A DNA stretch of 46,982 nucleotides from Candidatus Omnitrophota bacterium (GCA_016939375.1 JAFGHF010000008.1:1-46982), one strand, 5' to 3'. Positions 18,218 through 26,563 are shown, counted from the stretch's first letter. Numbers and translations: made by a program. Notes: a model not told the origin generated them from the letters alone.

Positions 18218-18890
18218 AGAACCGTTTTCCACCCTAATCGGGAAACTGTCCCAGCCCTAAGCACGAAAGTGTCCCCAAGCCCTATATCTTAAGCCTATCA
18301 AGCAAGCACCCTCTTTTTTCGATTTCTAAGACTCTTATAGCATAGCTAGACCATTTGTATTCATATGGAGCAGTACATATAGCAGCTCTTATAGGATTAG
18401 TCTCTACATAATTTATGCAATCGAAAAGATATCTATCCTTTACTATTATCTTGCTCTTAAATCTACCTTGCCAGAGATGTCCTACCTTGTCATATGTATC
18501 GTTAAAGTAAGCGGTATATGAACGATTTATCCCATGCATGAATTTCGACAAGTTCTTAGCCTTTTCTATTTCTCCAACCATGTGCACATGATTGGGCATA
18601 AGGCAGTATCCATAAAGCCTGAACTTGTATTCGTTTTTGTAATATCTTACTCTATTTAAATACTCCCGGTAGTCTTTATCCTTGATAAATATGTTTTGTT
18701 TTTGATTGCCCCTTGTGATAATATGATAACAAGCGTTTTCTAATATGGGTCTTCCAATGCGAGACATAACACCACCCCCTTTATTTATATGACACAACAG
18801 TCGTTGGAATTCTTGCATAGTTTTTAGAAATGGGGACAGTTTCCTGTTTGGAGCTGGGACAGTTTCCCGATGGGTTTGGAAAACGTTTCT
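18218..18890 (-). mobile_element. Element C: RAYT-carrying element, 673 bp
   Basis: Arms of 59 nt (18218-18276 and 18832-18890) match those of elements A, B and D in inverted orientation. They flank a 555-nt interior with a single transposase gene. The outer tips AGAACCGTTTTCCA and TGGAAAACGTTTCT differ at one position. This is the probable autonomous member of the family in this window. It begins 4 nt after the stop codon of the pilus operon. Confidence 0.9.
18282..18767 (-). CDS. REP-associated tyrosine transposase (RAYT, Y1/HUH family)
   Basis: It is 161 residues from the ATG at 18767, chosen because AGGGGGTGG lies just upstream; a longer frame from 18818 adds nothing family-like. 'RPILENACYHIITRGNQKQNIF' and 'YCLMPNHVHMV' (HUH metal motif NHVH) are the hallmark Y1 transposase motifs. 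'GHLWQGRFKS' and 'YVETNPIRA' (catalytic Tyr region), then 'YKWSSYA', complete the RAYT pattern. These single-strand transposases cut at REP hairpins; here the 59-nt arms are the obvious substrate. No disabling change is seen, so it may be active. Confidence 0.92.
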   Translation of the reverse strand: MSRIGRPILENACYHIITRGNQKQNIFIKDKDYREYLNRVRYYKNEYKFRLYGYCLMPNHVHMVGEIEKAKNLSKFMHGINRSYTAYFNDTYDKVGHLWQGRFKSKIIVKDRYLFDCINYVETNPIRAAICTAPYEYKWSSYAIRVLEIEKRGCLLDRLKI

Positions 18891-18907
18891 GGGGTAAATG
18901 GGGTTAA

Positions 18908-19840
18908 ATGAAAATACGTGAGATCATTCCGGGATGGGACTTTATTGAGTTTTCGCTTGTGCGCGCGTTCATAGGTTTAGTTAACCTTTTTCCTATAGGC
19001 GCTTCCACTTGGCTGGCAGGGAAGATTGGCGAGGCGATGTTTGTAATATTGCCGAGCAGAAGGAAAATCGCCCTGGAGAACCTGAATGTAGCCTTCGGCG
19101 AGACAAAAACCGATAGAGAAAAAAGAGATATTGCCCTGGGTTCTTTTCGCCATTTGGCCATTTCCTTGATGGAATTTTTTAGATTGCCAAAGTTCGTAAA
19201 AAAATCCCAAGGGCACGTCCAATTAAAGGGCACCGAACATTTAGACCGTGCTTTCGCTAATGGAAAAGGGGCTATCCTGGTTATGTCGCATCTGGGCCCC
19301 TGGGAATATCTGGTCTTCCTTTCCTATCTCAAGAAGTATCCTACCACGGTCCTTGGCCGGCCGATCAGAAATCCCTATTTTTACCGTTGGATCAAGTCTT
19401 TGAGAAACCTGATGGAACTAAAGCATAGCGACAAAACTATGGGCCCCAGGGAAATCTTCTCGGAATTAAGAAAGAACCACTTAGTGGCTATTACTATTGA
19501 CCAGTGGGCGGGCAACGAGGGCTTATGGACATATTTTTTTAATGTGCCCACCTCGACCACTTCTTTGCCCGCGCGCCTGGCAAAAAGAACGGGCGCCGCT
19601 CTTGTGCCTGCATATTGTATCAGGATAGGAAGTGGCCAATATGAAGTCCATGTAGAGCCCGAAGTTTTCATCAACGAAGATAAAAACAGCGATAAATGGG
19701 TGGAAAAAATGACCGCGCGGCTTAATAGTACTTTAGAAAAGCAAATACGTGTTTTTCCTTCTCAATGGACATGGACGCACAAACGCTGGAAAAAGAGGGG
19801 TTATCCGATAAAAATCGCCGGTAATCAAACACAGAGATGA
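18908..19840 (+). CDS. LpxL/HtrB-like lipid A acyltransferase
   Basis: This membrane-associated lysophospholipid/lipid A acyltransferase (310 residues) adds a secondary acyl chain in LPS biosynthesis. The catalytic HX4E motif is seen in 'VMSHLGPWEY' (about 121-130). 'TTVLGRPIRNPYFYRWI' and 'AITIDQWAGNEGLWTYFFNVPTSTTSLPARLAKRTGA' (pieces of the acceptor-binding motifs) follow the order of LpxL proteins. The ending 'QWTWTHKRWKKR' is the usual C-terminus of the family. The ATG comes 17 nt after element C. Its stop overlaps the lipid kinase start (ATGA). Confidence 0.88.
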   Translation: MKIREIIPGWDFIEFSLVRAFIGLVNLFPIGASTWLAGKIGEAMFVILPSRRKIALENLNVAFGETKTDREKRDIALGSFRHLAISLMEFFRLPKFVKKSQGHVQLKGTEHLDRAFANGKGAILVMSHLGPWEYLVFLSYLKKYPTTVLGRPIRNPYFYRWIKSLRNLMELKHSDKTMGPREIFSELRKNHLVAITIDQWAGNEGLWTYFFNVPTSTTSLPARLAKRTGAALVPAYCIRIGSGQYEVHVEPEVFINEDKNSDKWVEKMTARLNSTLEKQIRVFPSQWTWTHKRWKKRGYPIKIAGNQTQR

Positions 19841-20745
19841 AAAAAATCTTGTTTATTGTTAATCCTGTTGCTTTTGCCGGAAGGGGCTATCGGGCCTGGC
19901 AGAGGTTTCAGGCGCTATGGCCTGAGCAGATAAAGAGTAAAGATATGGCCTTAACGCAGAAGACCGGCCAGGCCAGAGAAATAGCCGCTTGCGCTAAAAA
20001 TTACGACATAATCGTTGCCGTAGGTGGCGACGGCACCGCTAATGAGGTGGCCTCAGGGATAATGGATCGCCAGCCACCCAGGCCTGCCTTGGCTATTGTC
20101 CCAATAGGGACCGGTAACGATTTTGCCCATACCGTAGGCGTGCGCTCTTTAAAAGATGCGCTGTCCGCCTTAGAAGGCGGCCAGAGAAAATCCCACGACC
20201 TTATAAAAATAGATTGCCATGTGAATGGCAAGCCGGCTTGCCGCTACTCATTTCTTTTTTGCGGCGTTGGTTTTGCCGCGGCGTTACTCGCTATACTTAA
20301 ACCTTGGATGAAACTGGTCTTTGGCCCAAAAGGGGCGTATTATTTTGCCACACTTTTAAGCTTGTTTGCTTATAAGCCGCCGCAGATGAAAATAAAGTGG
20401 GCAGATAAAGAGCAAAGCGGTCGCACTTGGGTGGTCATTGCCGGAAACGCCCAATGGGCAGGCGGCGGTGGCATGAAGATCTGCCCGGGCGCACTTACGG
20501 ATGACGGAGAATTAAATATAGTGATTGTTCCGGCGCGGGCGAAAACAGAGATCATCAGCGAAATCGCCAAAATGGCCGACGGCTCTTATATAAAGGAAAA
20601 GGGTATATTATATTTTCCAGCAAAAGAAATCGAAGTAGAAAGCAAGCCCCAGGCCAGACTGGGCATCGACGGGGATGTATTCGGTACTACGCCGGCCAAG
20701 ATTAAAGTATGTCCCCGGGCAATCGAGATCATATCGTTAGCATGA
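19837..20745 (+). CDS. Diacylglycerol kinase-family lipid kinase (YegS/DagK type)
   Basis: It phosphorylates a lipid such as diacylglycerol or a related head-less lipid. 'FIVNPVAFAGRG' at the start, 'VAVGGDGTANEVASGI' (GGDGT nucleotide loop, about 61-75) and 'VPIGTGNDFAHTVG' (about 88-101) are the three signature motifs. The C-terminal half carries 'GGGMKICPGALTDDGELNIVIV' and 'LGIDGDVFG', as in the family. It is translationally coupled to the acyltransferase, which suggests a shared role in envelope lipid metabolism. Length 302 is typical. Confidence 0.9.
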   Translation: MKKILFIVNPVAFAGRGYRAWQRFQALWPEQIKSKDMALTQKTGQAREIAACAKNYDIIVAVGGDGTANEVASGIMDRQPPRPALAIVPIGTGNDFAHTVGVRSLKDALSALEGGQRKSHDLIKIDCHVNGKPACRYSFLFCGVGFAAALLAILKPWMKLVFGPKGAYYFATLLSLFAYKPPQMKIKWADKEQSGRTWVVIAGNAQWAGGGGMKICPGALTDDGELNIVIVPARAKTEIISEIAKMADGSYIKEKGILYFPAKEIEVESKPQARLGIDGDVFGTTPAKIKVCPRAIEIISLA

Positions 20746-20758
20746 TAAGGAGGAGCCG

Positions 20759-21193
20759 GTGAGAAAACTTCTATTTTGTGCTTTGGCGCTTTGCGTTTTG
20801 TCTTCTTTGGCAATTCCTGCAGGCGCAAGGGATATCGAAGAAGAGATGCAGCATAAAAGAGCGCGGCTAAGGGCAAAGACAGAGCGGTTGATCCTGGCCA
20901 TATTAAGAACAGACCATCCTGCGATTGTGGATAATACCTATTATGAAGGCTTTAGCTCCAGCAAAGGCTATAAGATCGATGAGTTTTTGAAGCAATATCA
21001 CGGAGACCGTTATACCTGCGCTGAGATAGAGATAATGACGGTCGAGGTCTTTCCCGGGCCCACGGAAAGGGCGGAGGTCACAGTGCGGGCCCATCTGGCG
21101 GTCACGCCTCCTCATGATGTGCCGCCTATGCGCATAGATGTGTGGGAGTTCGTAAATAAGCAAGACGATTGGTTCCTTGTGCTAAGGAAGTAA
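20759..21193 (+). CDS. Small secreted protein, possible NTF2-like fold
   Basis: A GTG start, directly after GGAGGAG, gives a 144-residue protein with a Sec signal peptide cut near AGA-R (about 23). The mature part is a helix followed by alternating strands ('YTCAEIEIMTVEVFP', 'AEVTVRAHLAV', 'RIDVWEFVNKQDDWFLVLR'). That order resembles NTF2-like proteins. I recognise no specific family. It is 13 nt after the lipid kinase and so probably the last gene of that operon. Confidence 0.6.
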   Translation: MRKLLFCALALCVLSSLAIPAGARDIEEEMQHKRARLRAKTERLILAILRTDHPAIVDNTYYEGFSSSKGYKIDEFLKQYHGDRYTCAEIEIMTVEVFPGPTERAEVTVRAHLAVTPPHDVPPMRIDVWEFVNKQDDWFLVLRK

Positions 21194-21210
21194 TATGGCC
21201 AACAACTTAC

Positions 21211-21239
21211 TTGCTTAGTTTTGGCCTTGGGTGTATAAT
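21211..21239 (+). promoter_or_regulatory. Sigma-70 promoter upstream of the B3/B4 gene, inside an inverted repeat
   Basis: TTGCTT (21211-21216), a 17-nt spacer and TATAAT (21234-21239). The inverted repeat GGCCAA (21197-21202) / TTGGCC (21221-21226) brackets the -35 box and could be an operator. Confidence 0.65.
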
Positions 21240-21314
21240 AGTCGGCACCGCATAAGGAGTGGAAATGGGATTTAAATAGGCTGGCACATAAGGTGATTCT
21301 TGATTAGGAGAATT

Positions 21315-21335
21315 GCCTTATTTTTTTAATAAGGC
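21315..21335 (+). promoter_or_regulatory. Hairpin in the B3/B4 gene leader
   Basis: GCCTTATT and AATAAGGC form a perfect 8-bp stem around five T, ending 16 nt before the ATG at 21352. No T run follows, so it is not a standard terminator; it may influence ribosome access. Confidence 0.4.
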
Positions 21336-21351
21336 TTAAAAGAGTGCAAAT

Positions 21352-22002
21352 ATGTGGAGCATCGATAGCAAGCTACCTATTCAACTGGCAGTTATCCGCA
21401 TTGCTGGTGTTTCTGTAGCCGAACACAAAAAGGCCTTTGAGCGCCTGAGCGATTGCGCCAGTGATTATAAAAGGAAATACGCAGGAAGCGCCATAGGCGA
21501 AATCCAGGGAGTACAGGATGCGCGCCGGCTTTTCCGCGCTATCGGCATAGACCCCACTAAGCACAGGCCGGCATCAGAGGCTTTGCTAAACAGGGCCCTA
21601 AAAGACAAAGAACTTTATAGCATCAATACTCTTGTGGATGTAGGTAACTGGTGCGCATTGGACTTTTTGCTGCCCACATGCGTGTATGACGCGGATAAGA
21701 TCAAGGGCGATGTCATAATGCGCAAGGGTGCAGAAGGCGAGTCTTATCTTGGATTGAACAGCCGCCCCGTTAATGTGCATAACCGTTATCTATTGGCGGA
21801 TGAATCCGGAGCTTTCGGCTCACCGATGAGAGATTCCCAGCGCAGCGCAGTCACGCTAGATACTAAAAAAACGATATTGCTAATCTATGCCCCATTAGAT
21901 TATAATCTAGAGATGCTAAAAGAAAAGGCGCAGCTGTTCGCCCGGCGCACGCAGGATATCTGCGGCGGTTCGCTGGAAGATATAATGTTGCTTAAAGGAT
22001 AG
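21352..22002 (+). CDS. Stand-alone B3/B4 domain protein (PheT B3/4-like)
   Basis: The 216 residues resemble the B3/B4 domain found in phenylalanyl-tRNA synthetase beta chains. There it edits mischarged tRNA; free-standing versions are common but poorly characterised. Motifs include 'RAIGIDPTKHRPASEALLNRALKDKELYSINTLVDVGNWCAL' (in part) and 'GEVLLG'-like 'GESYLGLNSRPVNVHNRYLLADESGAFGSPMRDSQR' (in part), both standard for the family. No catalytic synthetase domain is present. It has its own promoter and is followed 15 nt later by a serine hydrolase gene. Confidence 0.82.
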   Translation: MWSIDSKLPIQLAVIRIAGVSVAEHKKAFERLSDCASDYKRKYAGSAIGEIQGVQDARRLFRAIGIDPTKHRPASEALLNRALKDKELYSINTLVDVGNWCALDFLLPTCVYDADKIKGDVIMRKGAEGESYLGLNSRPVNVHNRYLLADESGAFGSPMRDSQRSAVTLDTKKTILLIYAPLDYNLEMLKEKAQLFARRTQDICGGSLEDIMLLKG

Positions 22003-22017
22003 CGCTTAGGTGTAAAA

Positions 22018-22929
22018 ATGAAAAAAAGAAGGATAATCCTAGTATTGCTTCTAATCTTTGCCGGCTTGGCGGCCCCTTTTGTTTATATTAGGATTTCTGA
22101 ATTTAGAGAAAACCAGGCTTTTTTAGAGAAGAAAAGGGCCTCATTCGGAAAATTGGCCGAAGATCTGCACAAGGAGGCGGCCGACTTTGAAGGAGAGGCG
22201 AGTGTCATAGTCAGAGATCTGGATAATGGTCTCGAGATAGCGATCAAACAGGATGAGAGATTGCCTTCAGCAAGCCTGGCCAAAGTCCCTATAATGTCGG
22301 CATGTTTTTACGCGGCCAGGGAGCAGAGGGTCGATTTATTAGAAAAGCTGCGACTAAGGGCCGGGGATATAGTCTATGGTTCAGGGCTTTTAAAGCACGA
22401 ATCTCCGGGAAAAGAATTGACGGTCGAGGAATTGCTTGAGCTGATGATCTCGGAAAGCGATAATACCGCTACAAACATGCTTATCGATAGGATCGGTTTC
22501 GCGTATTTAAACGGTACGTTTAAGACCTTAGGACTTGAGGATACGAATGTGGATCGTCATATGATGGATTTTAGAAGCAGGAAGAAAGGGATAGAGAATT
22601 TTACCTCAGCCAAAGACATAGCAAAGCTGCTGCAAGAGATATATAAACAGAATCTAGTCGACAAAGAGTATTCATGTAAAGCCTTAGAGTTGCTAAAAAG
22701 ACAAAAAAGCAATGACCGTATACCGGCCAAGTTACCCGAGGATGTCGTTATCGCCCATAAAACCGGGTTAGAGAGGACCGTTTGTCATGACGCCGGAGTC
22801 GTATTTACCGAAAAAGGAGACTTCGTGATCTGTGTATTGACCAAGCATAACGGAAATGGCAGCGGCAAAGCTAAGGAGTTTATCTCCAACGTGGCGCTGC
22901 TTACATATAATTGTTATCAATCATTTTAA
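22018..22929 (+). CDS. Serine beta-lactamase-like / PBP-type hydrolase
   Basis: An N-terminal signal anchor (about 6-26) precedes a class A beta-lactamase fold. The three active-site motifs are present at near-canonical spacing: SLAK at 86-89, SDN at 147-149 and KTG at 248-250. The Glu166-x-x-Leu-Asn motif of true class A enzymes, which should fall near residue 183, is not there; the sequence is RHMMDF. A deacylation-poor penicillin-binding or other periplasmic serine hydrolase is therefore more likely than an antibiotic-hydrolysing enzyme. The 303 residues suit the family. Confidence 0.82.
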   Translation: MKKRRIILVLLLIFAGLAAPFVYIRISEFRENQAFLEKKRASFGKLAEDLHKEAADFEGEASVIVRDLDNGLEIAIKQDERLPSASLAKVPIMSACFYAAREQRVDLLEKLRLRAGDIVYGSGLLKHESPGKELTVEELLELMISESDNTATNMLIDRIGFAYLNGTFKTLGLEDTNVDRHMMDFRSRKKGIENFTSAKDIAKLLQEIYKQNLVDKEYSCKALELLKRQKSNDRIPAKLPEDVVIAHKTGLERTVCHDAGVVFTEKGDFVICVLTKHNGNGSGKAKEFISNVALLTYNCYQSF

Positions 22930-22945
22930 AATTAGGAGGTGGATT

Positions 22946-23902
22946 ATGAGAAAGATTTTGTTTAAAATTTCGGTTTTTATATTGGTTTGTTTTTTGGCGA
23001 ACAGTGTCTACGCCGGCTGGAGTTGGATCGATGAAGAAAAACGCCAGCAGGAGATCGAGGAGACTTCAGAAAAGTTCCAATGGTGGCCCACGGATGCCCA
23101 ACCAGCCCCGATAAAAGATAATCAGCGCTCGGGATACTGGTGGTGGCCTACAGAGCCGGGCGAAGCCAGGCCCTGGGGAAACAGGGGCTTCGTATATGTG
23201 TATAAAATCATATTTGACTATAAAGAGGAAGAGTTGCCGCCTCCCCAACCCCAGGAATTAAGGCCGTCACTTTTGATTAAAAAGGTGATTAAAAATGTGA
23301 AAATCTATTTTGATCTGGATAAGGCGGACTTAAGAGATGACCATGCCTCCATACTTGAAGGTATAATCAAAAGCCTAAAACGCAATCCCGAAGCTGACCT
23401 TTTAGTCACGGGCAATTGTGATATACGCGGTCCAGAGCAATATAACCTCAAATTGGGCAGGCAGAGAGCGGAGTCCGTAAAACAGTTTATGCTTGATGAA
23501 GGAGTCGACAAGGAGCGTATCCGCATAATCAGCCGCGGTAAGCTCGATGCCTTGGCTCCTATGGATGACCTTGTGGGTATGCAGAAAGACCGCAATGCCC
23601 ATTTTGTTATCGCCGAGGTAGAAGAGATCATGTTGCCCTACACCGGGCCGCCCCAGGACGTAGAGGCAAAAGCTGTGGATGAAGGCAAGTACGTTGTCGA
23701 GGAAGAGAAGGACGTTGAATCAGAAGTAAAGGTATCTACCAGGGAATACACGGTCAAAAAAGGAGATAGCCTTTGGAAGATAGCAGAAAAAGAATACGGC
23801 GGAGGACATCGCTGGAAGTATCTTTATGAGTTAAATAAAGATACGATCAAAGATCCGGATAACCTCAAGCCGGGTGAGAAGATCCTCATACCCATAGAAT
23901 AG
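22946..23902 (+). CDS. OmpA-like peptidoglycan-binding protein with C-terminal LysM domain
   Basis: The ATG at 22946 follows AGGAGGTGG and starts a clear signal peptide (VYA-GW, about 26). Two Trp-rich segments (WWPTDAQ and WWWPTEPG) sit near 48-75. The OmpA C-terminal domain runs about 110-220: 'IYFDLDKADLRDDH' and 'GRQRAESVKQFMLDEGV' with 'IRIISRGKLDA', the diaminopimelate-contacting layout. A LysM domain ends the protein ('YTVKKGDSLWKIAEKEYG' to 'LKPGEKILIP'). Both domains bind peptidoglycan. This is a periplasmic or outer-membrane-attached wall anchor; no lipobox is seen. Confidence 0.9.
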   Translation: MRKILFKISVFILVCFLANSVYAGWSWIDEEKRQQEIEETSEKFQWWPTDAQPAPIKDNQRSGYWWWPTEPGEARPWGNRGFVYVYKIIFDYKEEELPPPQPQELRPSLLIKKVIKNVKIYFDLDKADLRDDHASILEGIIKSLKRNPEADLLVTGNCDIRGPEQYNLKLGRQRAESVKQFMLDEGVDKERIRIISRGKLDALAPMDDLVGMQKDRNAHFVIAEVEEIMLPYTGPPQDVEAKAVDEGKYVVEEEKDVESEVKVSTREYTVKKGDSLWKIAEKEYGGGHRWKYLYELNKDTIKDPDNLKPGEKILIPIE

Positions 23903-23919
23903 AAAAATAGGTAAGGATA

Positions 23920-24972
23920 ATGCAAAGATTCGTTAAAAAGATCCGCAGGCGCCCGCTGAATTTTATAGCCTGCCTTTTAGTGGTAATCTATATTATCTGC
24001 ATAGCGATCGTGATACAGAGTGAAAAAGTCAATATTCTTGACGCGGTCCTGATATTGATGCCTTCAATTTTCGGAGAGCTTGGTGAGATAAAAGCGACTC
24101 CGCGGGATATCACCTCAATAGTGTCTTTAGTGATATATGTATGTTTTTTGGGCCTGGTAATCGGGAAGTTGTCGGAAGTGCTGATAAATTTGGCTTTAAA
24201 AGGAGGCGTAATCGTGAAACAGGTAAACCATGAAGGCCATATAGTCATTTGTGGGTGGAACTACCAGGGAGAAAAGATCATCACCAGCCTTTTAAACAGC
24301 GGTTTCAACTGCCCTGTCGTGATATTAACGGATATGGATAAAGTGCCTTATGATTCAGAGCGCGTGGATTTTATTCAAGGTTGCCCCTGGAGAAAGGACG
24401 ATCTGCTAAGAGCGAACATAGAAAAGGCATACGCGGCTTTAGTGCTTACCGGATTGAGCTTGGAAGAGGGCAAAAATCCCGACTCGGATGCTTTAATGAT
24501 TACTTTGGCCATCAAGAATATCAACAAAAACATCCATACATGCGTTCAGCTGCATGCTTCGGAAAACAGGATACATTTAGAGAACGCCAAGGCCGATGAG
24601 ATAATATGCCTGGATAGGGTCGGCGGTGAATTAGCCGTATCCTCGGCATTAAACCACGGTATTTCATCTATCATCGATGAATTATTGACTTTTAACAGGG
24701 GAGATGAGTTTTACAGGTATAAAAAGAGGATACCCGAGGATTATGTAGGAAAGAGTTTTGTGGACATCGCAAAGAGGCTTATTGACAAGAACATAATCCT
24801 TATCGCCATCGAGACTGATGAAGACGACTATGTCAGCAAGCAGTTTTGCGGTGAATTGGTCCATTCATTGAGCGACAAACGGGTGATGGTAATCAACCCT
24901 AAGGGGGAATATAGATTTAGAGAGGACGACTCTCTCTTTATTATCGCCAAGGAAGAACCGGCGGAGCTTTAA
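23920..24972 (+). CDS. TrkA-N/RCK protein with two-helix membrane domain lacking a K+ filter
   Basis: Two membrane helices (about 12-32 and 65-90) precede an RCK-type Rossmann domain from about 108 ('GHIVICGWNYQGEKII'). A second RCK/TrkA-C domain follows ('DYVGKSFVDIAKRLIDKNIILIAI' to 'FREDDSLFIIAKEE'). This is the MthK/Kch-type potassium channel layout. Between the helices, where TVGYGD should be, the sequence is GELGEIKATPRDIT, so the selectivity filter is absent. It may be a ligand-gated membrane regulator or a channel for something else. It sits just upstream of a GIDE protein and LemA and is probably co-transcribed. Confidence 0.82.
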   Translation: MQRFVKKIRRRPLNFIACLLVVIYIICIAIVIQSEKVNILDAVLILMPSIFGELGEIKATPRDITSIVSLVIYVCFLGLVIGKLSEVLINLALKGGVIVKQVNHEGHIVICGWNYQGEKIITSLLNSGFNCPVVILTDMDKVPYDSERVDFIQGCPWRKDDLLRANIEKAYAALVLTGLSLEEGKNPDSDALMITLAIKNINKNIHTCVQLHASENRIHLENAKADEIICLDRVGGELAVSSALNHGISSIIDELLTFNRGDEFYRYKKRIPEDYVGKSFVDIAKRLIDKNIILIAIETDEDDYVSKQFCGELVHSLSDKRVMVINPKGEYRFREDDSLFIIAKEEPAEL

Positions 24973-24974
24973 GC

Positions 24975-25901
24975 GTGTTTGAGCAATTGTTTGAAGACAA
25001 ATTTTATACGCTTGCTTTTCTTGTTATCGGGGTAATCGGTTTTTTTGTCGGCTTTATGCGCCTGCGCAGAAGGAGGATGGTAGAGAATATCCCCACTTCA
25101 ACTGTGCGCGGCTTAGCCTTGGGATTGGTCGAGTTGATAGGAAAGGCCAGGGCAATCTCTAAGACAGGGGCTCCTTTTACAAGTCCCTTGACCGGCACCC
25201 CATGTACATATTACCATTTTTTAATAGAACGTCTTGTAAGAAGCGGAAGAAGCAGCCATTGGGAGAAGATCGCCGAAGGCGATAGCGCGGATTGCCCTTT
25301 TTGGTTGATCGACGATACAGGTAAGATACCGGTCTTACCCAAAGGAGCGGAGATCGACATAAAGCTAAAGTTCCAACACAGGACCAGAGGCAGGTCTGCC
25401 CCGCCCAAATTATCGGAATTTATGACTAAATACAATCTGATGCGCTACAGAAACTACATTTTATCTTTTAAAGAGTGGCATATCAAAAACGAGCAGAAAA
25501 TTTATGTTTTGGGCACGGCCAAGAAAAGCCATGATTTTCTAAACCAGCACAAGAAAAAGCTGGTCAAACGCTTGGAAGAGTTAAAGTCGGACCCTCTTAA
25601 AATGTCCAAGCTGGATTTAAATAAAGACGGCAGGATCGATCAGCAGGAGTGGGATCTGGCTATAGCCAAAGTCGAACAGGAGCTATTGGAAGAGAGCTTG
25701 GCTGGCGGCCAACAGGCTGAAAGCGCCGATGTGATAGTAGCTAAAGGCGATGTGGAAAAACTGTTTATGATATCCGATAGTAGCCAGAAAGAATTGATTA
25801 GTCAGCTGGGTTTTGAGGCCGGACTGGGTATTATAGGCGGAGGGGTCTTAGCTTTATATACATTTTGGTCATTAATGAGATATATCTGCCTACACTTTTA
25901 G
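24975..25901 (+). CDS. GIDE-domain membrane protein with an EF-hand
   Basis: A GTG start gives 308 residues. A membrane helix (about 10-30) is followed by a GIDE domain. This domain is known from eukaryotic MULAN/MAPL E3 ligases and from bacterial homologues ('VRGLALGLVELIGKARA' and 'PFTSPLTGTPCTYYHFLIE'). No RING finger is present, so ubiquitin ligase activity should not be assumed. A single EF-hand loop, DLNKDGRIDQQE (about 214-225), with D, N, D, R, D and E in the metal positions, suggests Ca2+ binding. A second membrane helix lies near the C-terminus. The LemA gene follows after 15 nt. Confidence 0.8.
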   Translation: MFEQLFEDKFYTLAFLVIGVIGFFVGFMRLRRRRMVENIPTSTVRGLALGLVELIGKARAISKTGAPFTSPLTGTPCTYYHFLIERLVRSGRSSHWEKIAEGDSADCPFWLIDDTGKIPVLPKGAEIDIKLKFQHRTRGRSAPPKLSEFMTKYNLMRYRNYILSFKEWHIKNEQKIYVLGTAKKSHDFLNQHKKKLVKRLEELKSDPLKMSKLDLNKDGRIDQQEWDLAIAKVEQELLEESLAGGQQAESADVIVAKGDVEKLFMISDSSQKELISQLGFEAGLGIIGGGVLALYTFWSLMRYICLHF

Positions 25902-25916
25902 GCGAAAGGAGATAAG

Positions 25917-26486
25917 ATGGTAGCGTTTTTTCTCTTTGCTTTTGTCTTTATCGTCATTGGGGTCATGCTTTACTTTGTCGCTATCTACAACGGCCTGATA
26001 AGGTTATCGCGCAATATCGATAAGGCCTGGGCCAACATCGATGTGCTATTGAAACAGAGGTACGATGAGATCCCCAAGTTGATAAAGGTGTGCGAAGGCT
26101 ATATGCAATACGAAAAAGCGACTTTGGAAAAAATTACAGCCGCTCGTACTACCTGCATGCAGGCCAGGACGGTAGATCAATCATCCAAGGCGGAAGGAGA
26201 GCTGGGTAAGGCCCTGAAGACCTTATTCGCTGTGGCCGAGAATTATCCCGATCTAAAGGCCAACCAGAATTTTATGCAACTGCAACAGCGGATCAGCTAC
26301 CTTGAGAGTCAGATCGCTGACCGCAGGGAATTTTATAACGATTCGGTGAACAGCTATAATATCAGGATCCATCAGATACCGGATATGTTTGTCGCCCAAA
26401 TGTTAAAAATGGCGGATAAGGAACTATTTAAGGCCGCGGAGGAAGAAAAAAGAGACGTAGATATCAAGTTTAATTTACCTAAATAA
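25917..26486 (+). CDS. lemA: LemA family protein
   Basis: A short periplasmic N-terminus and one membrane helix (about 3-25) are followed by 'YNGLIRLSRNIDKAWANIDVLLKQRYDEIPKLI', the hallmark of LemA. The long helical domain carries 'YPDLKANQNFMQLQQRI' and 'RREFYNDSVNSYN'. LemA proteins have no agreed biochemical role. They often occur beside GIDE-domain or TPM/HtpX-type membrane proteins, and the GIDE partner is immediately upstream here. Length 189 is typical. The ribosome site is AAAGGAG. Confidence 0.93.
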   Translation: MVAFFLFAFVFIVIGVMLYFVAIYNGLIRLSRNIDKAWANIDVLLKQRYDEIPKLIKVCEGYMQYEKATLEKITAARTTCMQARTVDQSSKAEGELGKALKTLFAVAENYPDLKANQNFMQLQQRISYLESQIADRREFYNDSVNSYNIRIHQIPDMFVAQMLKMADKELFKAAEEEKRDVDIKFNLPK

Positions 26487-26534
26487 ATTGTCTTTTGGCC
26501 TTAAACAGCAGTTTTAGTATATTTGCTTAATCGC

Positions 26535-26563
26535 TTGACATCACGCGCCTTATATCATAACAT
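26535..26563 (+). promoter_or_regulatory. Promoter of the PilZ operon (shared motif, copy 1)
   Basis: TTGACA (26535-26540), 17 nt, TAACAT (26558-26563), inside the conserved context TTATATCATAACATATTG. GTTATA recurs at 26579-26584. The same arrangement, including the 15-nt gap to GTTATA, precedes the GGDEF gene at 36803. Confidence 0.75.

Noticed and set aside
18768-18818. Longer N-terminus for the RAYT starting at 18818
   Set aside because: The extra 17 residues are not family-like and would place the ribosome site AGGGGGTGG inside the gene.
24975-25901. A bacterial ubiquitin ligase acquired from a eukaryote
   Set aside because: Only the GIDE domain is shared with MULAN-type proteins; there is no RING domain, and GIDE proteins beside LemA are a known bacterial arrangement.
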